Source: Streptomyces marincola
GTDB lineage: Bacteria; Actinomycetota; Actinomycetes; Streptomycetales; Streptomycetaceae
Assembly: GCF_020410765.1 (NCBI RefSeq)
Contig: NZ_CP084541.1
Coordinates: 496,001 to 560,000, forward strand
Reading direction: 5' to 3'
DNA: 64,000 nucleotides
Shown one piece after another: positions 16,026 through 24,573 of this stretch. The notes beneath the pieces were generated by a model. It saw nothing but the letters and a program-made list of their open reading frames with translations. It ran no database searches and was not told where the DNA came from. How positions within the stretch are numbered: the first letter of the stretch is position 1; every line of letters starts with the position of its first letter. A program made the translations under genes and the position numbers.

Positions 16026-16062
16026 GCCCGGCTGAGCGGCAACTTCCGCCAGGGAAGGTGCG

Positions 16063-16081
16063 GACAGCCGGGCGGGCTGTC
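16063..16081 (+). terminator. Probable terminator after the cyclophilin gene
   Basis: Hairpin with 7-bp perfect arms GACAGCC/GGCTGTC and a 5-nt GGGCG loop, 38 bp after the stop. No T-tract, which is common for Streptomyces terminators. Confidence 0.5.
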
Positions 16082-16210
16082 GCCTATGTTGGCGTTGTGT
16101 AGGGTGCCTGCGCCGGTCGGGCGGGAGAAGACAACGGTTGGACCGGCTGGGAATGTGGACGGTGCCGGGGGCGTGACCGCCCTGTCGCGCGCATCAAACG
16201 AGGAGGCGCT

Positions 16211-17440
16211 GTGAGCAGCGAGCCGTGGGGCCGCGTTGACGAGACGGGGACCGTGTACGTGCGGACGGCGGACGGCGAGAGGGCCGTCGGCTCCTGGCAG
16301 GCGGGCTCCCCGGAGGAGGCGCTCGCGTACTACGAGCGCAAATACGAGGGGCTCGCCGTCGAGGTCGACCTCCTGGAACGCCGGGTGCGGACGACCGACC
16401 TGTCGGCCAAGGACGCGATGACCGCCATCGGGCACCTGCGCGAGCAGGTGGACGACGCGCACGCGGTGGGCGACCTGGCGGCACTCGGCCGCCGACTCGA
16501 CGACCTGGTGGCGACCGTGGACGCCCGCCGCGAGGAGCGGAAGGCGGCCAAGGCCAGGCAGACCGAGGAGGCGAAAGCGGCCAAGGAGGCCCTGGTCGCG
16601 GAGGCCGAGGAGCTGGCGGCGAGCGAGCAGTGGCGCTTCGCCGGGGAGCGGCTGCGGGGCCTGGTGGACACCTGGAAGGGCCTGCCGCGGCTGGACCGCA
16701 GGACCGACGACGAGCTGTGGCACCGGTTCTCGCAGGCGCGTTCCGCGTTCTCCAAGCGCCGCAAGTCGCACTTCGCGGCGCTCGACGCCCAGCGCGAGGA
16801 GACCAGGCGTCGCAAGGAGAAGCTGATCGCCGAGGCGGAGGCGCTCTCGGACTCCCAGGACTGGGTCGCGACCGCGGCCCGGTACCGGGACCTGATGCGC
16901 GACTGGAAGGCCGCGGGCCGGGCGCACCGGGACGCGGAGGAGGACCTGTGGGCGCGGTTCCGCGCCGCGCAGGACGTCTTCTTCCAGGCGCGGGGGTCCG
17001 CGTTCGCCGAACGGGACGCCGAGCAGCGGGACAACCTGGCCCGCAAGGAGCAGCTCGCGGCCGAGGCGGAGAAGCTGCTGCCCGTGACGGACCTGAGGAC
17101 CGCCAGGAGCGCGCTGCGGTCCATCGGTGAGCGCTGGGAGGCGATCGGGCACGTCCCCCGGGACGCGCGGGCCGCCATCGAGGGCCGGATGCACGCGGTG
17201 GAACGCGCCGTCGCCGAGGCGGAAGAGGCCGAGTGGCGCCGCACCAACCCGGAGGCCAGGGCCCGTGCGGCCGGGCTGACCGGGCAGCTCCAGGACGCGG
17301 TCGACCGGCTCAGGGACCAGGCGGAGCGGGCCAGGGCCGCGGGCAACACCGCGAAGGCCGAGAAGCTGGAGCAGGAGCTGGCCGGCCGGCAGGCGCTGCT
17401 CGACCAGGCGCTCAAGGGCCTGGAGGAGTTCGGCGGCTGA
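16211..17440 (+). CDS. DUF349 domain protein
   Basis: 409 residues, strongly helical and charged. After a short N-terminal segment (SSEPWGRVDETGTVYVRTAD) there are several DUF349 repeats of about 70 residues, each with a W in a stretch such as WRFAGERLRGLVDTWKGLP, WVATAARYRDLMRDWKAAG and ALRSIGERWEAIG, followed by DELWHRFSQAR-type motifs. Coiled-coil is likely from about 60 to 150 and at the C-terminus. Distant relatives include the E. coli DUF349 protein YicC-unrelated stress factor SatS/RavA-type neighbours, but no function is established for the actinobacterial form. GTG start with GAGGAGG ahead. Convergent with rel. Confidence 0.85.
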   Translation: MSSEPWGRVDETGTVYVRTADGERAVGSWQAGSPEEALAYYERKYEGLAVEVDLLERRVRTTDLSAKDAMTAIGHLREQVDDAHAVGDLAALGRRLDDLVATVDARREERKAAKARQTEEAKAAKEALVAEAEELAASEQWRFAGERLRGLVDTWKGLPRLDRRTDDELWHRFSQARSAFSKRRKSHFAALDAQREETRRRKEKLIAEAEALSDSQDWVATAARYRDLMRDWKAAGRAHRDAEEDLWARFRAAQDVFFQARGSAFAERDAEQRDNLARKEQLAAEAEKLLPVTDLRTARSALRSIGERWEAIGHVPRDARAAIEGRMHAVERAVAEAEEAEWRRTNPEARARAAGLTGQLQDAVDRLRDQAERARAAGNTAKAEKLEQELAGRQALLDQALKGLEEFGG

Positions 17441-17461
17441 CCGCGGGGTCGCGGGACCGCC

Positions 17462-17503
17462 GCAGCGGGCCGCGCCGGGGAGTGCCCCGGCGCGGCCCGC
17501 TGC
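17462..17503. terminator. Perfect 19-bp hairpin, bidirectional terminator between DUF349 gene and rel
   Basis: Arms at 17462-17480 and 17485-17503 are perfectly complementary over 19 bp, with an AGTG loop. It sits between two convergent genes, 22 bp after the DUF349 stop and 40 bp after the rel stop. There is no flanking T-tract on either strand. Confidence 0.75.
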
Positions 17504-17543
17504 CGTGCGGGGCGCCGTGCCGCCGCCGGATCCCGGCAGCGGG

Positions 17544-19991
17544 TCAGGGGCGGCGCGGCGAGGTCACCCGGTACACGTCGTAGACGCCCTCGACGCCCCG
17601 TACGGCCTTCAGGACGTGCCCCAGGTGCTTGGGGTCGCCCATCTCGAAGGTGAAGCGCGAGGTCGCGACGCGGTCGCGCGAGGTCTGCACCGCGGCGGAC
17701 AGGATGTTGACGTGCTGGTCGGACAGCACGCGCGTGACGTCCGACAGCAGGCGGGAGCGGTCGAGGGCCTCGACCTGGATGGCGACCAGGAAGACCGAGG
17801 ACTGGGTGGGCGCCCACTCGACGTCCAGCATGCGCTCGGGTTCCCTGGCCAGCGAGTCGACGTTGACGCAGTCCGCGCGGTGCACGGACACCCCGTTGCC
17901 CCGGGTCACGAAGCCGATGATGGGATCGCCGGGCACCGGCGTGCAGCACCGGGCCAGCTTGACCCACACGTCGTCGACGCCCTTGACGACCACGCCGGGA
18001 TCAGCCGTCGTGCGGCGCCTGCCCCGGGCCGGGACCGGCGGGGCGGCCTCCGCGATGTCCTCGTTGGCCGCCTCCTCGCCGCCCACCGCCTGCACCAGCT
18101 TCTGCACGACGGTCTGCGCCGAGACGTGCCCCTCCCCGATCGCCGCGTACAGCGAGGAGATGTCGGGGTAGCGCATCTCGTGCGCGAGGGTGACCAGCGC
18201 GTCGCCGCTGAGCACGTGCTGGATGGGGAGGTTCTGCTTGCGCACGGCCCGGGTGATGAAGTCCTTGCCCTGCTCGATCGCCTCGTCCCTGCGCTCCTTG
18301 GAGAACCAGCCGCGGATCTTGTTCCGCGCCCGGGGGGACTTCACGAAGCCGAGCCAGTCGCGGGACGGCCCGGCGCCCTCGGCCTTGGAGGTGAAGATCT
18401 CCACCGTGTCGCCGTTGTCGAGCGTCGACTCCAGCGGCACCAGGCGCCCGTTGACCTTGGCCCCTATGGTGCGGTGGCCGACCTCGGTGTGCACCGCGTA
18501 GGCGAAGTCGACGGGGGTGGCGCCGGCGGGCAGGGCGATCACGTCGCCCTTGGGCGTGAAGACGAACACCTCGTTGCGCGACAGGTCGAAGCGCAGCGAT
18601 TCGAGGAACTCGCCCGGGTCCTCGGTCTCCTTCTGCCAGTCGAGCAGCTGCCGCAGCCACGCCATGTCGTCGACGGTGCTGTGGCCGTTCCTGCGCTCGC
18701 CCTTCCTGGGGGCGTCGGAACGGGTCCTGACCGATCCCGCCGCGGCCTGCTGCTTGTACTTCCAGTGCGCGGCGATGCCGAACTCGGCGCGCCTGTGCAT
18801 GTCGAACGTGCGGATCTGGAGCTCCACCGGCTTGCCGCCCGGCCCTATCACCGTGGTGTGCAGCGACTGGTACATGTTGAACTTCGGCATCGCGATGTAG
18901 TCCTTGAACCGCCCGGGCACGGGGTTCCACCGGGCGTGCACGGTGCCGAGCGCCGCGTAGCAGTCGCGCACGGTGTCCACGAGGACGCGGATGCCCACCA
19001 GGTCGTAGATCTCGGCGAAGTCCCGGCCGCGCACGATCATCTTCTGGTAGACGCTGTAGTAGTGCTTGGGGCGGCCGGTGACGGTGGCCCTGATCCGGGC
19101 ACCGCGCAGGTCGGCCTGCACCTCGTCGATGACGGTGGCCAGGTACTCGTCGCGCTTGGGGGCGCGCTCGGCGACGAGCCGCACGATCTCGTCGTACATC
19201 TTGGGGTAGAGGATGGCGAACGCCAGGTCCTCCAGCTCCCACTTGATCGTGTTCATCCCGAGCCGGTGGGCGAGCGGGGCGTAGATCTCCAGCGTCTCGC
19301 GCGCCTTCTGCTCCTGCTTGGCGCGCTTGAGGTACCGCATGGTCCGCATGTTGTGCAGGCGGTCGGCGAGCTTGATCACCAGGACCCTGGGGTCCTTGGC
19401 CATCGCGACGACCATCTTGCGCACCGTCTCGGCCTGGGCGGCCTCGCCGAACTTGACCTTGTCGAGCTTGGTGACCCCGTCGACGAGCTGTGCGACCTGG
19501 TCGCCGAAGTCCCGGCGCAGCGCGTCGAGGCCGTACTCGGTGTCCTCGACGGTGTCGTGCAGGAGCCCGGCCATCAGCGTGGCCGGGTCCATGCCCAGCT
19601 CCGCCAGGATGGTGGTCACGGCCAGCGGGTGCGTGATGTACGGGTCGCCGCTCTTGCGCTTCTGTCCCCGGTGCCAGCGCTCGGCGACCTGGTAGGCCCG
19701 CTCGATCTGCCGCAGCACCGTGGTGTCCGCCTTGGGGTCCGACGCGCGGACCACCCGGAGCAGCGGTTCGAGGACCGGGTTGTAGGGGTTGGACCGCTGG
19801 ACGCCGAGCCTGGCGAGCCGGGCGCGCACCCGGTTGGACGAGCCGGAACGGCCCGAGACGCCGGACACGGCCGGCTGAGCCGGGGCGGGCGCCTGGGTAC
19901 GGCCGTCCGCGCCGTCCCGCCAGCCGAGGGCGGTGGACGGCTTGGCACTCTTCCGCTGTGCCGAGGTGAGCGGCTGGGCGTCGTCTGGCAA
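17544..19991 (-). CDS. relA: Bifunctional (p)ppGpp synthetase/hydrolase
   Basis: Rel family stringent-response enzyme. 815 residues from the chosen TTG. The HD hydrolase motif GLLHDTVEDTEYG (HD at 145-146, ED at 149-150) is intact, so hydrolysis is expected; the synthetase domain has RFKDYIAMPKFNMYQSLHTT, and TGS (IALPAGATPVDFAYAVHTE), a zinc-finger-like RCCTPVPGDPIIGFVTRG and a C-terminal ACT domain (VALIQVEALDRSRL-like) follow. Start: the TTG at 19991 has AAGGAG five bases upstream; a GTG at 19997 is too close to that site, and the frame is open farther up. Transcribed apart from apt, from which a strong terminator separates it. Confidence 0.95.
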   Translation of the reverse strand: MPDDAQPLTSAQRKSAKPSTALGWRDGADGRTQAPAPAQPAVSGVSGRSGSSNRVRARLARLGVQRSNPYNPVLEPLLRVVRASDPKADTTVLRQIERAYQVAERWHRGQKRKSGDPYITHPLAVTTILAELGMDPATLMAGLLHDTVEDTEYGLDALRRDFGDQVAQLVDGVTKLDKVKFGEAAQAETVRKMVVAMAKDPRVLVIKLADRLHNMRTMRYLKRAKQEQKARETLEIYAPLAHRLGMNTIKWELEDLAFAILYPKMYDEIVRLVAERAPKRDEYLATVIDEVQADLRGARIRATVTGRPKHYYSVYQKMIVRGRDFAEIYDLVGIRVLVDTVRDCYAALGTVHARWNPVPGRFKDYIAMPKFNMYQSLHTTVIGPGGKPVELQIRTFDMHRRAEFGIAAHWKYKQQAAAGSVRTRSDAPRKGERRNGHSTVDDMAWLRQLLDWQKETEDPGEFLESLRFDLSRNEVFVFTPKGDVIALPAGATPVDFAYAVHTEVGHRTIGAKVNGRLVPLESTLDNGDTVEIFTSKAEGAGPSRDWLGFVKSPRARNKIRGWFSKERRDEAIEQGKDFITRAVRKQNLPIQHVLSGDALVTLAHEMRYPDISSLYAAIGEGHVSAQTVVQKLVQAVGGEEAANEDIAEAAPPVPARGRRRTTADPGVVVKGVDDVWVKLARCCTPVPGDPIIGFVTRGNGVSVHRADCVNVDSLAREPERMLDVEWAPTQSSVFLVAIQVEALDRSRLLSDVTRVLSDQHVNILSAAVQTSRDRVATSRFTFEMGDPKHLGHVLKAVRGVEGVYDVYRVTSPRRP

Positions 19992-20158
19992 GGGCACTCC
20001 TTCTCGGGCCTCTCCGGCCGCGGCGGCCGGGGAGGGAGCCGGGCGGTGCCGGTCCTCCGGGTCGCCGTCGGCCCCCGTGGAGGGTCCGGCCGGGATGCGA
20101 TCGGACTGCCATGGTAACGAGCCCGGCGGGACCGCACGCGCCCAAGCCCGCGCAAGCG

Positions 20159-20189
20159 ACGGGCGCCCGGCCGGTGGCCGGGCGCCCGT
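20159..20189 (-). terminator. Perfect 14-bp hairpin terminator after apt
   Basis: Arms 20159-20172 and 20176-20189 pair perfectly over 14 bp with a 3-nt GGT loop. It is 17 bp beyond the apt stop on the minus strand, so it should end the yajC-secD-secF-apt transcript before rel. No T-tract. Confidence 0.7.
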
Positions 20190-20206
20190 GGCGTGCGCGG
20201 TCCCTG

Positions 20207-20767
20207 TCACACGGTGACGAGTGCCTGGTAGGGGGCCCCGTCGAGCACGGGCAGGATGCGCTCGCGCCCGCCGAGGAAATTCAGCTCCATCAGCACGGCG
20301 AGTCCGGCCACCTGGGCCCCCGAGCGCCGGATCAGCCGCAGGGACGCCTCCGCCGTGCCGCCGGTCGCCAGCACGTCGTCGATCACCAGCACGCGGTCGG
20401 TCCCGGACAGGTCCTCGGCGTGGATCTCCATCTCCGCGCTGCCGTACTCCAGGTCGTAGCGCTGGGAGAGGGTGGCGCCCGGCAGCTTGCCCGCCTTGCG
20501 GACGGGCACGAAGCCGAGGCCGGCCCGGACGGCGACCGGGGCGGCGAGGATGAAGCCGCGCGCTTCGAGGCCCACCACCTTGGTCGCGCCCTGTTCGCGG
20601 CAGAACGCGGCCAGCGCGTCGGTGAGCGCGGAGAACGCCTCAGGGTCCGCGAGCAGCGGGGTGATGTCCTTGAAGACGATCCCGGGCTTCGGGTGGTCCT
20701 GCACGTCGCGGATGCGGCTCAGCAGCAGCCGGACGAGGTCGTCGCGCACCTGTGCCACGGCGCTCAC
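20207..20767 (-). CDS. apt: Adenine phosphoribosyltransferase
   Basis: Purine salvage: adenine plus PRPP to AMP. 186 residues. The PRPP-binding motif VLVIDDVLATGGTAEA and the N-terminal HPKPGIVFKDITPLL are diagnostic. The GTG start overlaps the secF stop by 4 bp. The secD-secF-apt-rel order is conserved in actinobacteria; the purine link with (p)ppGpp metabolism next door is suggestive but unproven. Confidence 0.96.
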   Translation of the reverse strand: MSAVAQVRDDLVRLLLSRIRDVQDHPKPGIVFKDITPLLADPEAFSALTDALAAFCREQGATKVVGLEARGFILAAPVAVRAGLGFVPVRKAGKLPGATLSQRYDLEYGSAEMEIHAEDLSGTDRVLVIDDVLATGGTAEASLRLIRRSGAQVAGLAVLMELNFLGGRERILPVLDGAPYQALVTV

Positions 20768-21954
20768 CTCCGCTTCCCCGAGGGGCGGCCTTTGCCCCGC
20801 GTGCGCGAGACCGGCTGCCGCCGCGGCCCGGACGCACCGGCGGCGACGGGCGCGGGGCCGCTCCCGGCACCCTCCCTCGTGTCGTGCGGCCCGTCGTCGT
20901 CGCCGTCGTCGCCGTCGTCGGCGAACGCGGCACCGTCGCGGTCGCCGTGCTCGTCCTCCTCCTCGTCCTCGATCCCGTCCTCCGCGCGCTTGGCCCGCTT
21001 GGCCAGGACCTTGCGGTCCTGCGCGCGCACGGCGGGCTCACGCGACTTGAAGTCCGCGACCAGCGGGGTGGCGATCACGATGGACGAGTAGGCACCGGCG
21101 GTCAGGCCCACGAACAGCGACAGCGCGATGTCGTTCAGCATGCCGCCGCCGAGGACGCCGCCACCGATGAACAGCAGGCCGGCGACCGGGAGCAGGGCGA
21201 CCACGGACGTGTTGATCGACCGCACCAGCGTGCCGTTGAGACTGCGGTTGGCCAGCTCGGCGTAGGTGAACCTGCTCTGCTTGGTGAAGTTCTTCGTACT
21301 CTCCTTGAGTCCGTCGAAGACCACGACGGTGTCGTACAAGGAGTAGCCGAGGATCGTCAGCAGGCCGATCACCGTGCCCGGCGTGACCTCGAAGCCGACG
21401 AGCGCGTACACGCCGACGGTGATCGTGAGGTCGTGGATGAGGGCGATCAGGGCCGCGAGCGCCATGCGCCACTCGAAGGCGATGGCCAGGTAGACGACCA
21501 CGAGCACGAGGAAGATCACCAGGCCCTGCCAGGCGCGGTTGGCGATCTGGGAGCCCCAGCTCGGGCCGATCAGCTCGGCGTTCAGCTGCTCCGTGGGCAC
21601 GCCGAGCTCCTCGGCGAGGGCCGCGCGCGTCACGTTGGACGCCTCGGTGTCGAGCCCGCTGACCTGGATGCGCATCGCCCCGTCGTCACCGAGCGTCTGC
21701 ACCAGGGGCAGGCTGCCCGAGGCCTCCTCCGCCACGTCCCTCATCCGCTCCACCGAGACGTCGGTCGCCTCGGTGGTGAAGACCGCGCCGCCCTCGAACT
21801 CCACGCCCATGTGCAGACCGCGGACGCCGAGACCGGCGAAGGCGAGGATGGTGATCAGGATGGAGAAGGCATACCAGATCTTCCGCTTGCCCACGAAGTC
21901 GAAACCGACCTCGCCGCGGTACAGGCGGGCACCGAAATCGCCGAGCCGTGACAT
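20764..21954 (-). CDS. secF: Protein translocase subunit SecF
   Basis: RND-type partner of SecD that assists Sec-dependent export using the proton motive force. 396 residues with six membrane helices: one at the N-terminus (IWYAFSILITILAFAGLGV), then an extracytoplasmic P1 domain and a five-helix block with ALIALIHDLTITVGVYALVG and a YSLYDTVVVFDGLKE signature. The C-terminal cytoplasmic tail of about 90 residues is unusually long and charged, with Asp/Glu and Arg/Gly runs. The ATG is one base after the secD stop. Confidence 0.96.
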   Translation of the reverse strand: MSRLGDFGARLYRGEVGFDFVGKRKIWYAFSILITILAFAGLGVRGLHMGVEFEGGAVFTTEATDVSVERMRDVAEEASGSLPLVQTLGDDGAMRIQVSGLDTEASNVTRAALAEELGVPTEQLNAELIGPSWGSQIANRAWQGLVIFLVLVVVYLAIAFEWRMALAALIALIHDLTITVGVYALVGFEVTPGTVIGLLTILGYSLYDTVVVFDGLKESTKNFTKQSRFTYAELANRSLNGTLVRSINTSVVALLPVAGLLFIGGGVLGGGMLNDIALSLFVGLTAGAYSSIVIATPLVADFKSREPAVRAQDRKVLAKRAKRAEDGIEDEEEDEHGDRDGAAFADDGDDGDDDGPHDTREGAGSGPAPVAAGASGPRRQPVSRTRGKGRPSGKRR

Positions 21955-21955
21955 C

Positions 21956-23860
21956 TCACGCCTCCTTCGGGTCGCTGGGAACGGTGACGGGACGCCGGCC
22001 GCGGCGCAGCGGGGGCCGTGCTCCCAGGCGCCTCGGGTCCAGCCCTGACCACGGGTGGCCGCTCAGGAAGAACTTCCTGCGGGCCAGCAGCGTCATCAGC
22101 GGCTTGGTGAACAGGAAGACGACGACCACGTCGAGGGCCGTGGTGAGGCCGAGCGTGAACGCGAAGCCCTGCACCTTGCCGACGGTGACCACGAACAGCA
22201 CCGCGGCGGCCAGGAAGGACACGAAGTCCGACACGAGGATGGTGCGCCGGGCCCGCGGCCAGGCGCGTTCCACCGCCGGGCGCAGACTCCTGCCCTCCCT
22301 CACCTCGTCCCTGATGCGTTCGAAGTAGACGATGAAGGAGTCGGCCGTGATGCCGATGGCGACGATGGCTCCGCAGACGGCCGGCAGGTTCAGCGCGAAG
22401 CCGATGGCCGGTCCGAGCAGCGCCATGATCGTGTAGGTCAGGATGCCGGAGACCACCAGGCTGGCGAGGGCGATCAGGGCCAGGCCGCGGTAGTACGTGA
22501 TCATGTAGAGGACGACCAGGAGCAGGCCGATGGCGCCGGCGATGAGGCCGGCCTCCAACTGCTCGCCGCCCAGGGTCGGGGAGACCGTCGAGACGCTCGA
22601 CTCCTCGAAGCTCAGCGGCAGGGCGCCGTAGCTGAGGATGTTGGCCAGGTCGTCCGCGGACTCCTGGGTGAAGCCGCCCGAGATCTCGGCACTGCCGCCG
22701 CCGAGCCGCTCGGACACCGAGGGGGCCGAGACGACGCCGCCGTCGAGGACGATGGCGAACTGGTTCTGCGGCTGGACCTGGGTGGCGAGCTCGGCGGTGA
22801 TGTCGGCGAACTTGCCCGCGCCGGCGTCGTTGAACTCCATCTGGACGATCCAGCCCTGGCCGCGCTGGGTGTCGTAGACCGCGGCCGCGTCGCTGACGTC
22901 GGTGCCGGGGACCGCGACGGGACCGAGCGCGTACTTGTACAGGCCGTCCGCGTCGCACGCGACGACGACGTCCTCGTCCTGCGCCCGCGCCGCCTCGCGG
23001 CCCGCCGCGACGCGGGCCTCCTCGGTGGAGCAGTCGAGCTCGTCGAGCCGCGCCTGGAGGTCGGCGGCGTCCTGCGCGATCTGCTCCTGGTCCTGGGGCT
23101 CCTCGGCCGGTTCGCCCGACTCCTCCTCGGCCGGTTCGCCCGACTCCTCCTCGCCCGCGGGCGCCTCGGTCTCGTCGGTCCGGTAGGAGGCCTGGGTGAG
23201 GAAGCCGGTGCCGCCCGGGGCGGACAGGCTCTGGTTCTCCGTGCCCTCGCCCGTCCCCTCGGTGGGCTCGTCCGCGGGCTCCTCGGACGCGCCGTCCGCC
23301 GGTTCCTCGGACGCGCCGTCCGCCGGTTCCTCGGACGCGCCGTCCGCCGGCTCCTCGGACTCGCCCTCGGAGGGCTCCCCGGACTCCCCGTCCGCCGGCT
23401 CCTCGGCGGGCTGCTCGGCCGGCATGGCGGTGCCCATGGAGAGCACCGGCCTGAAACCGAGTTCCGCCGTGGTGCCGACCTGCTCGCGGGCCTGGTCCTC
23501 GTTGCTGCCCCGGGGGATGTTGACGATGATGTTCCGGTCGCCCTGGGTCTGGACCTCGGCCTCGGAGACGCCGAGGCCGTTCACGCGCCGCTCGATGATG
23601 CTGACGGCGGTGTTGAGGTTCGTCGAGTTGATCGCGTCCTCGGCGCCCTCCTCTGCCACGGCCGAGAGCGTGATGCTCGTACCACCGGCGAGGTCGATGC
23701 CCAGCCGCGGCGTGGTGTGGCCGGAGAGGAACATGCCCCCGGTCAGCGCCGCCATGATGAGCACGACCAGCAGCAGGGGACGCCCTGGTTTGCCCTGTGC
23801 TCCCCGGATCGGGGATTTCCCTTTCCGGGAGGACTTGAAGTCCCTCTTCGGTGTCGCCAC
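21956..23860 (-). CDS. secD: Protein translocase subunit SecD with acidic repeat insertion
   Basis: 634 residues. One N-terminal helix (LLLVVLIMAALTGGMFLSGH), a large extracytoplasmic P1 region, and five C-terminal helices with GAIVAIGITADSFIVYFERI. About residues 145-265 of P1 are replaced by a Glu/Pro/Ala/Ser-rich low-complexity insert with three tandem SEEPADGA units and two EESGEPAE units, encoded by perfect 24-bp DNA repeats. GTG start with GAGAAG upstream. The insert has no counterpart in E. coli SecD but comparable spacers are known in streptomycete SecD; whether it contacts exported proteins is unknown. Confidence 0.96.
   Translation of the reverse strand: MATPKRDFKSSRKGKSPIRGAQGKPGRPLLLVVLIMAALTGGMFLSGHTTPRLGIDLAGGTSITLSAVAEEGAEDAINSTNLNTAVSIIERRVNGLGVSEAEVQTQGDRNIIVNIPRGSNEDQAREQVGTTAELGFRPVLSMGTAMPAEQPAEEPADGESGEPSEGESEEPADGASEEPADGASEEPADGASEEPADEPTEGTGEGTENQSLSAPGGTGFLTQASYRTDETEAPAGEEESGEPAEEESGEPAEEPQDQEQIAQDAADLQARLDELDCSTEEARVAAGREAARAQDEDVVVACDADGLYKYALGPVAVPGTDVSDAAAVYDTQRGQGWIVQMEFNDAGAGKFADITAELATQVQPQNQFAIVLDGGVVSAPSVSERLGGGSAEISGGFTQESADDLANILSYGALPLSFEESSVSTVSPTLGGEQLEAGLIAGAIGLLLVVLYMITYYRGLALIALASLVVSGILTYTIMALLGPAIGFALNLPAVCGAIVAIGITADSFIVYFERIRDEVREGRSLRPAVERAWPRARRTILVSDFVSFLAAAVLFVVTVGKVQGFAFTLGLTTALDVVVVFLFTKPLMTLLARRKFFLSGHPWSGLDPRRLGARPPLRRGRRPVTVPSDPKEA
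23099..23146 (-). repeat. Two perfect 24-bp tandem repeats in secD
   Basis: Copies at 23099-23122 and 23123-23146 are identical and encode consecutive EESGEPAE-type octapeptides in the SecD insert. Confidence 0.85.
23281..23352 (-). repeat. Three 24-bp tandem repeats in secD
   Basis: Units at 23281-23304, 23305-23328 and 23329-23352; the first two are identical and the third differs by one base. They encode repeated SEEPADGA octapeptides. A length of 24 bp keeps frame, so copy-number change would be tolerated. Confidence 0.88.
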
Positions 23861-23949
23861 CTTCTCGTCTCTCTCTGTCCAGCGACCCGCGGCCGGTGAC
23901 CGCCGCGCGGCTCAGCGGAATGACTGACGGGCGGCCGGTGCCGCCGCGT

Positions 23950-24402
23950 TCAGGACTTGGCAGTTCCGTTCTCGCCGTCGTCGTCCCTGGCGTCCCGCGA
24001 CTCGGTGCGATCGCGGTCCTCGGCGTCGTTCTTGTCGAGCCCGATCCGCTTTTCCCCGCCCTCGGTCAGCGAGGAGGCGTCGTCGGGGACGACCGGCTCC
24101 TCACCGTCGGCGTAGGCGTCCTCACCGCTGATGATCCTGGCGTACTCCTCGGCGTCCAGGACCGCGGCGATGGCGTTCTTCGTGAACACGGTGTGCACGC
24201 CCGGCGCGATCTCGACGAGAACGGTGTCCTCGCGGACCTCCTTCACCTCGGCGTACAGGCCCCCGATGGTCCGCACCCCGGAGCCCGGCTGCATCGAGTC
24301 CCTCATCGCCAGAGCCTCGCGCTGCCGGTTCTTGGCGGAGCGCGTCATGAGGAACATGACACCGATGAGCAGAATGAACGGGAAGAGAAACGCGATGTCC
24401 AC
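23950..24402 (-). CDS. yajC: Preprotein translocase subunit YajC
   Basis: SecDF-associated small membrane protein. 150 residues, with an N-terminal helix (IAFLFPFILLIGVMFLMT) followed by SAKNRQREALAMRDSMQPGSGVRTIGGLYAEV, the standard YajC soluble domain. The C-terminus is an acidic extension (Asp/Glu/Arg-rich). GTG start. It is the first gene of the yajC-secD-secF-apt unit, 89 bp ahead of secD, and the 171 bp separating it from ruvB probably hold its promoter. Confidence 0.93.
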   Translation of the reverse strand: MDIAFLFPFILLIGVMFLMTRSAKNRQREALAMRDSMQPGSGVRTIGGLYAEVKEVREDTVLVEIAPGVHTVFTKNAIAAVLDAEEYARIISGEDAYADGEEPVVPDDASSLTEGGEKRIGLDKNDAEDRDRTESRDARDDDGENGTAKS

Positions 24403-24573
24403 GGTGGCGGGATTTCCTTTGTCCGGCAGCCGGAGCGGCCTGATGTGCGGGGGTGGGCACGCCGTCCTGAGTGGGACGACGTCGGCGGAGTCTAAGCGAG
24501 GCCGCGCCTGGGGAACAACGTGCAGGATGCTATCGGAGTTCCGTGGCGGGGTGATCCGCGCGGTGCCCGATCC

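Noticed and set aside
23099..23352. CRISPR-like repeat array
   Set aside because: Units are contiguous 24-bp tandem repeats with no spacers and lie in frame inside secD.
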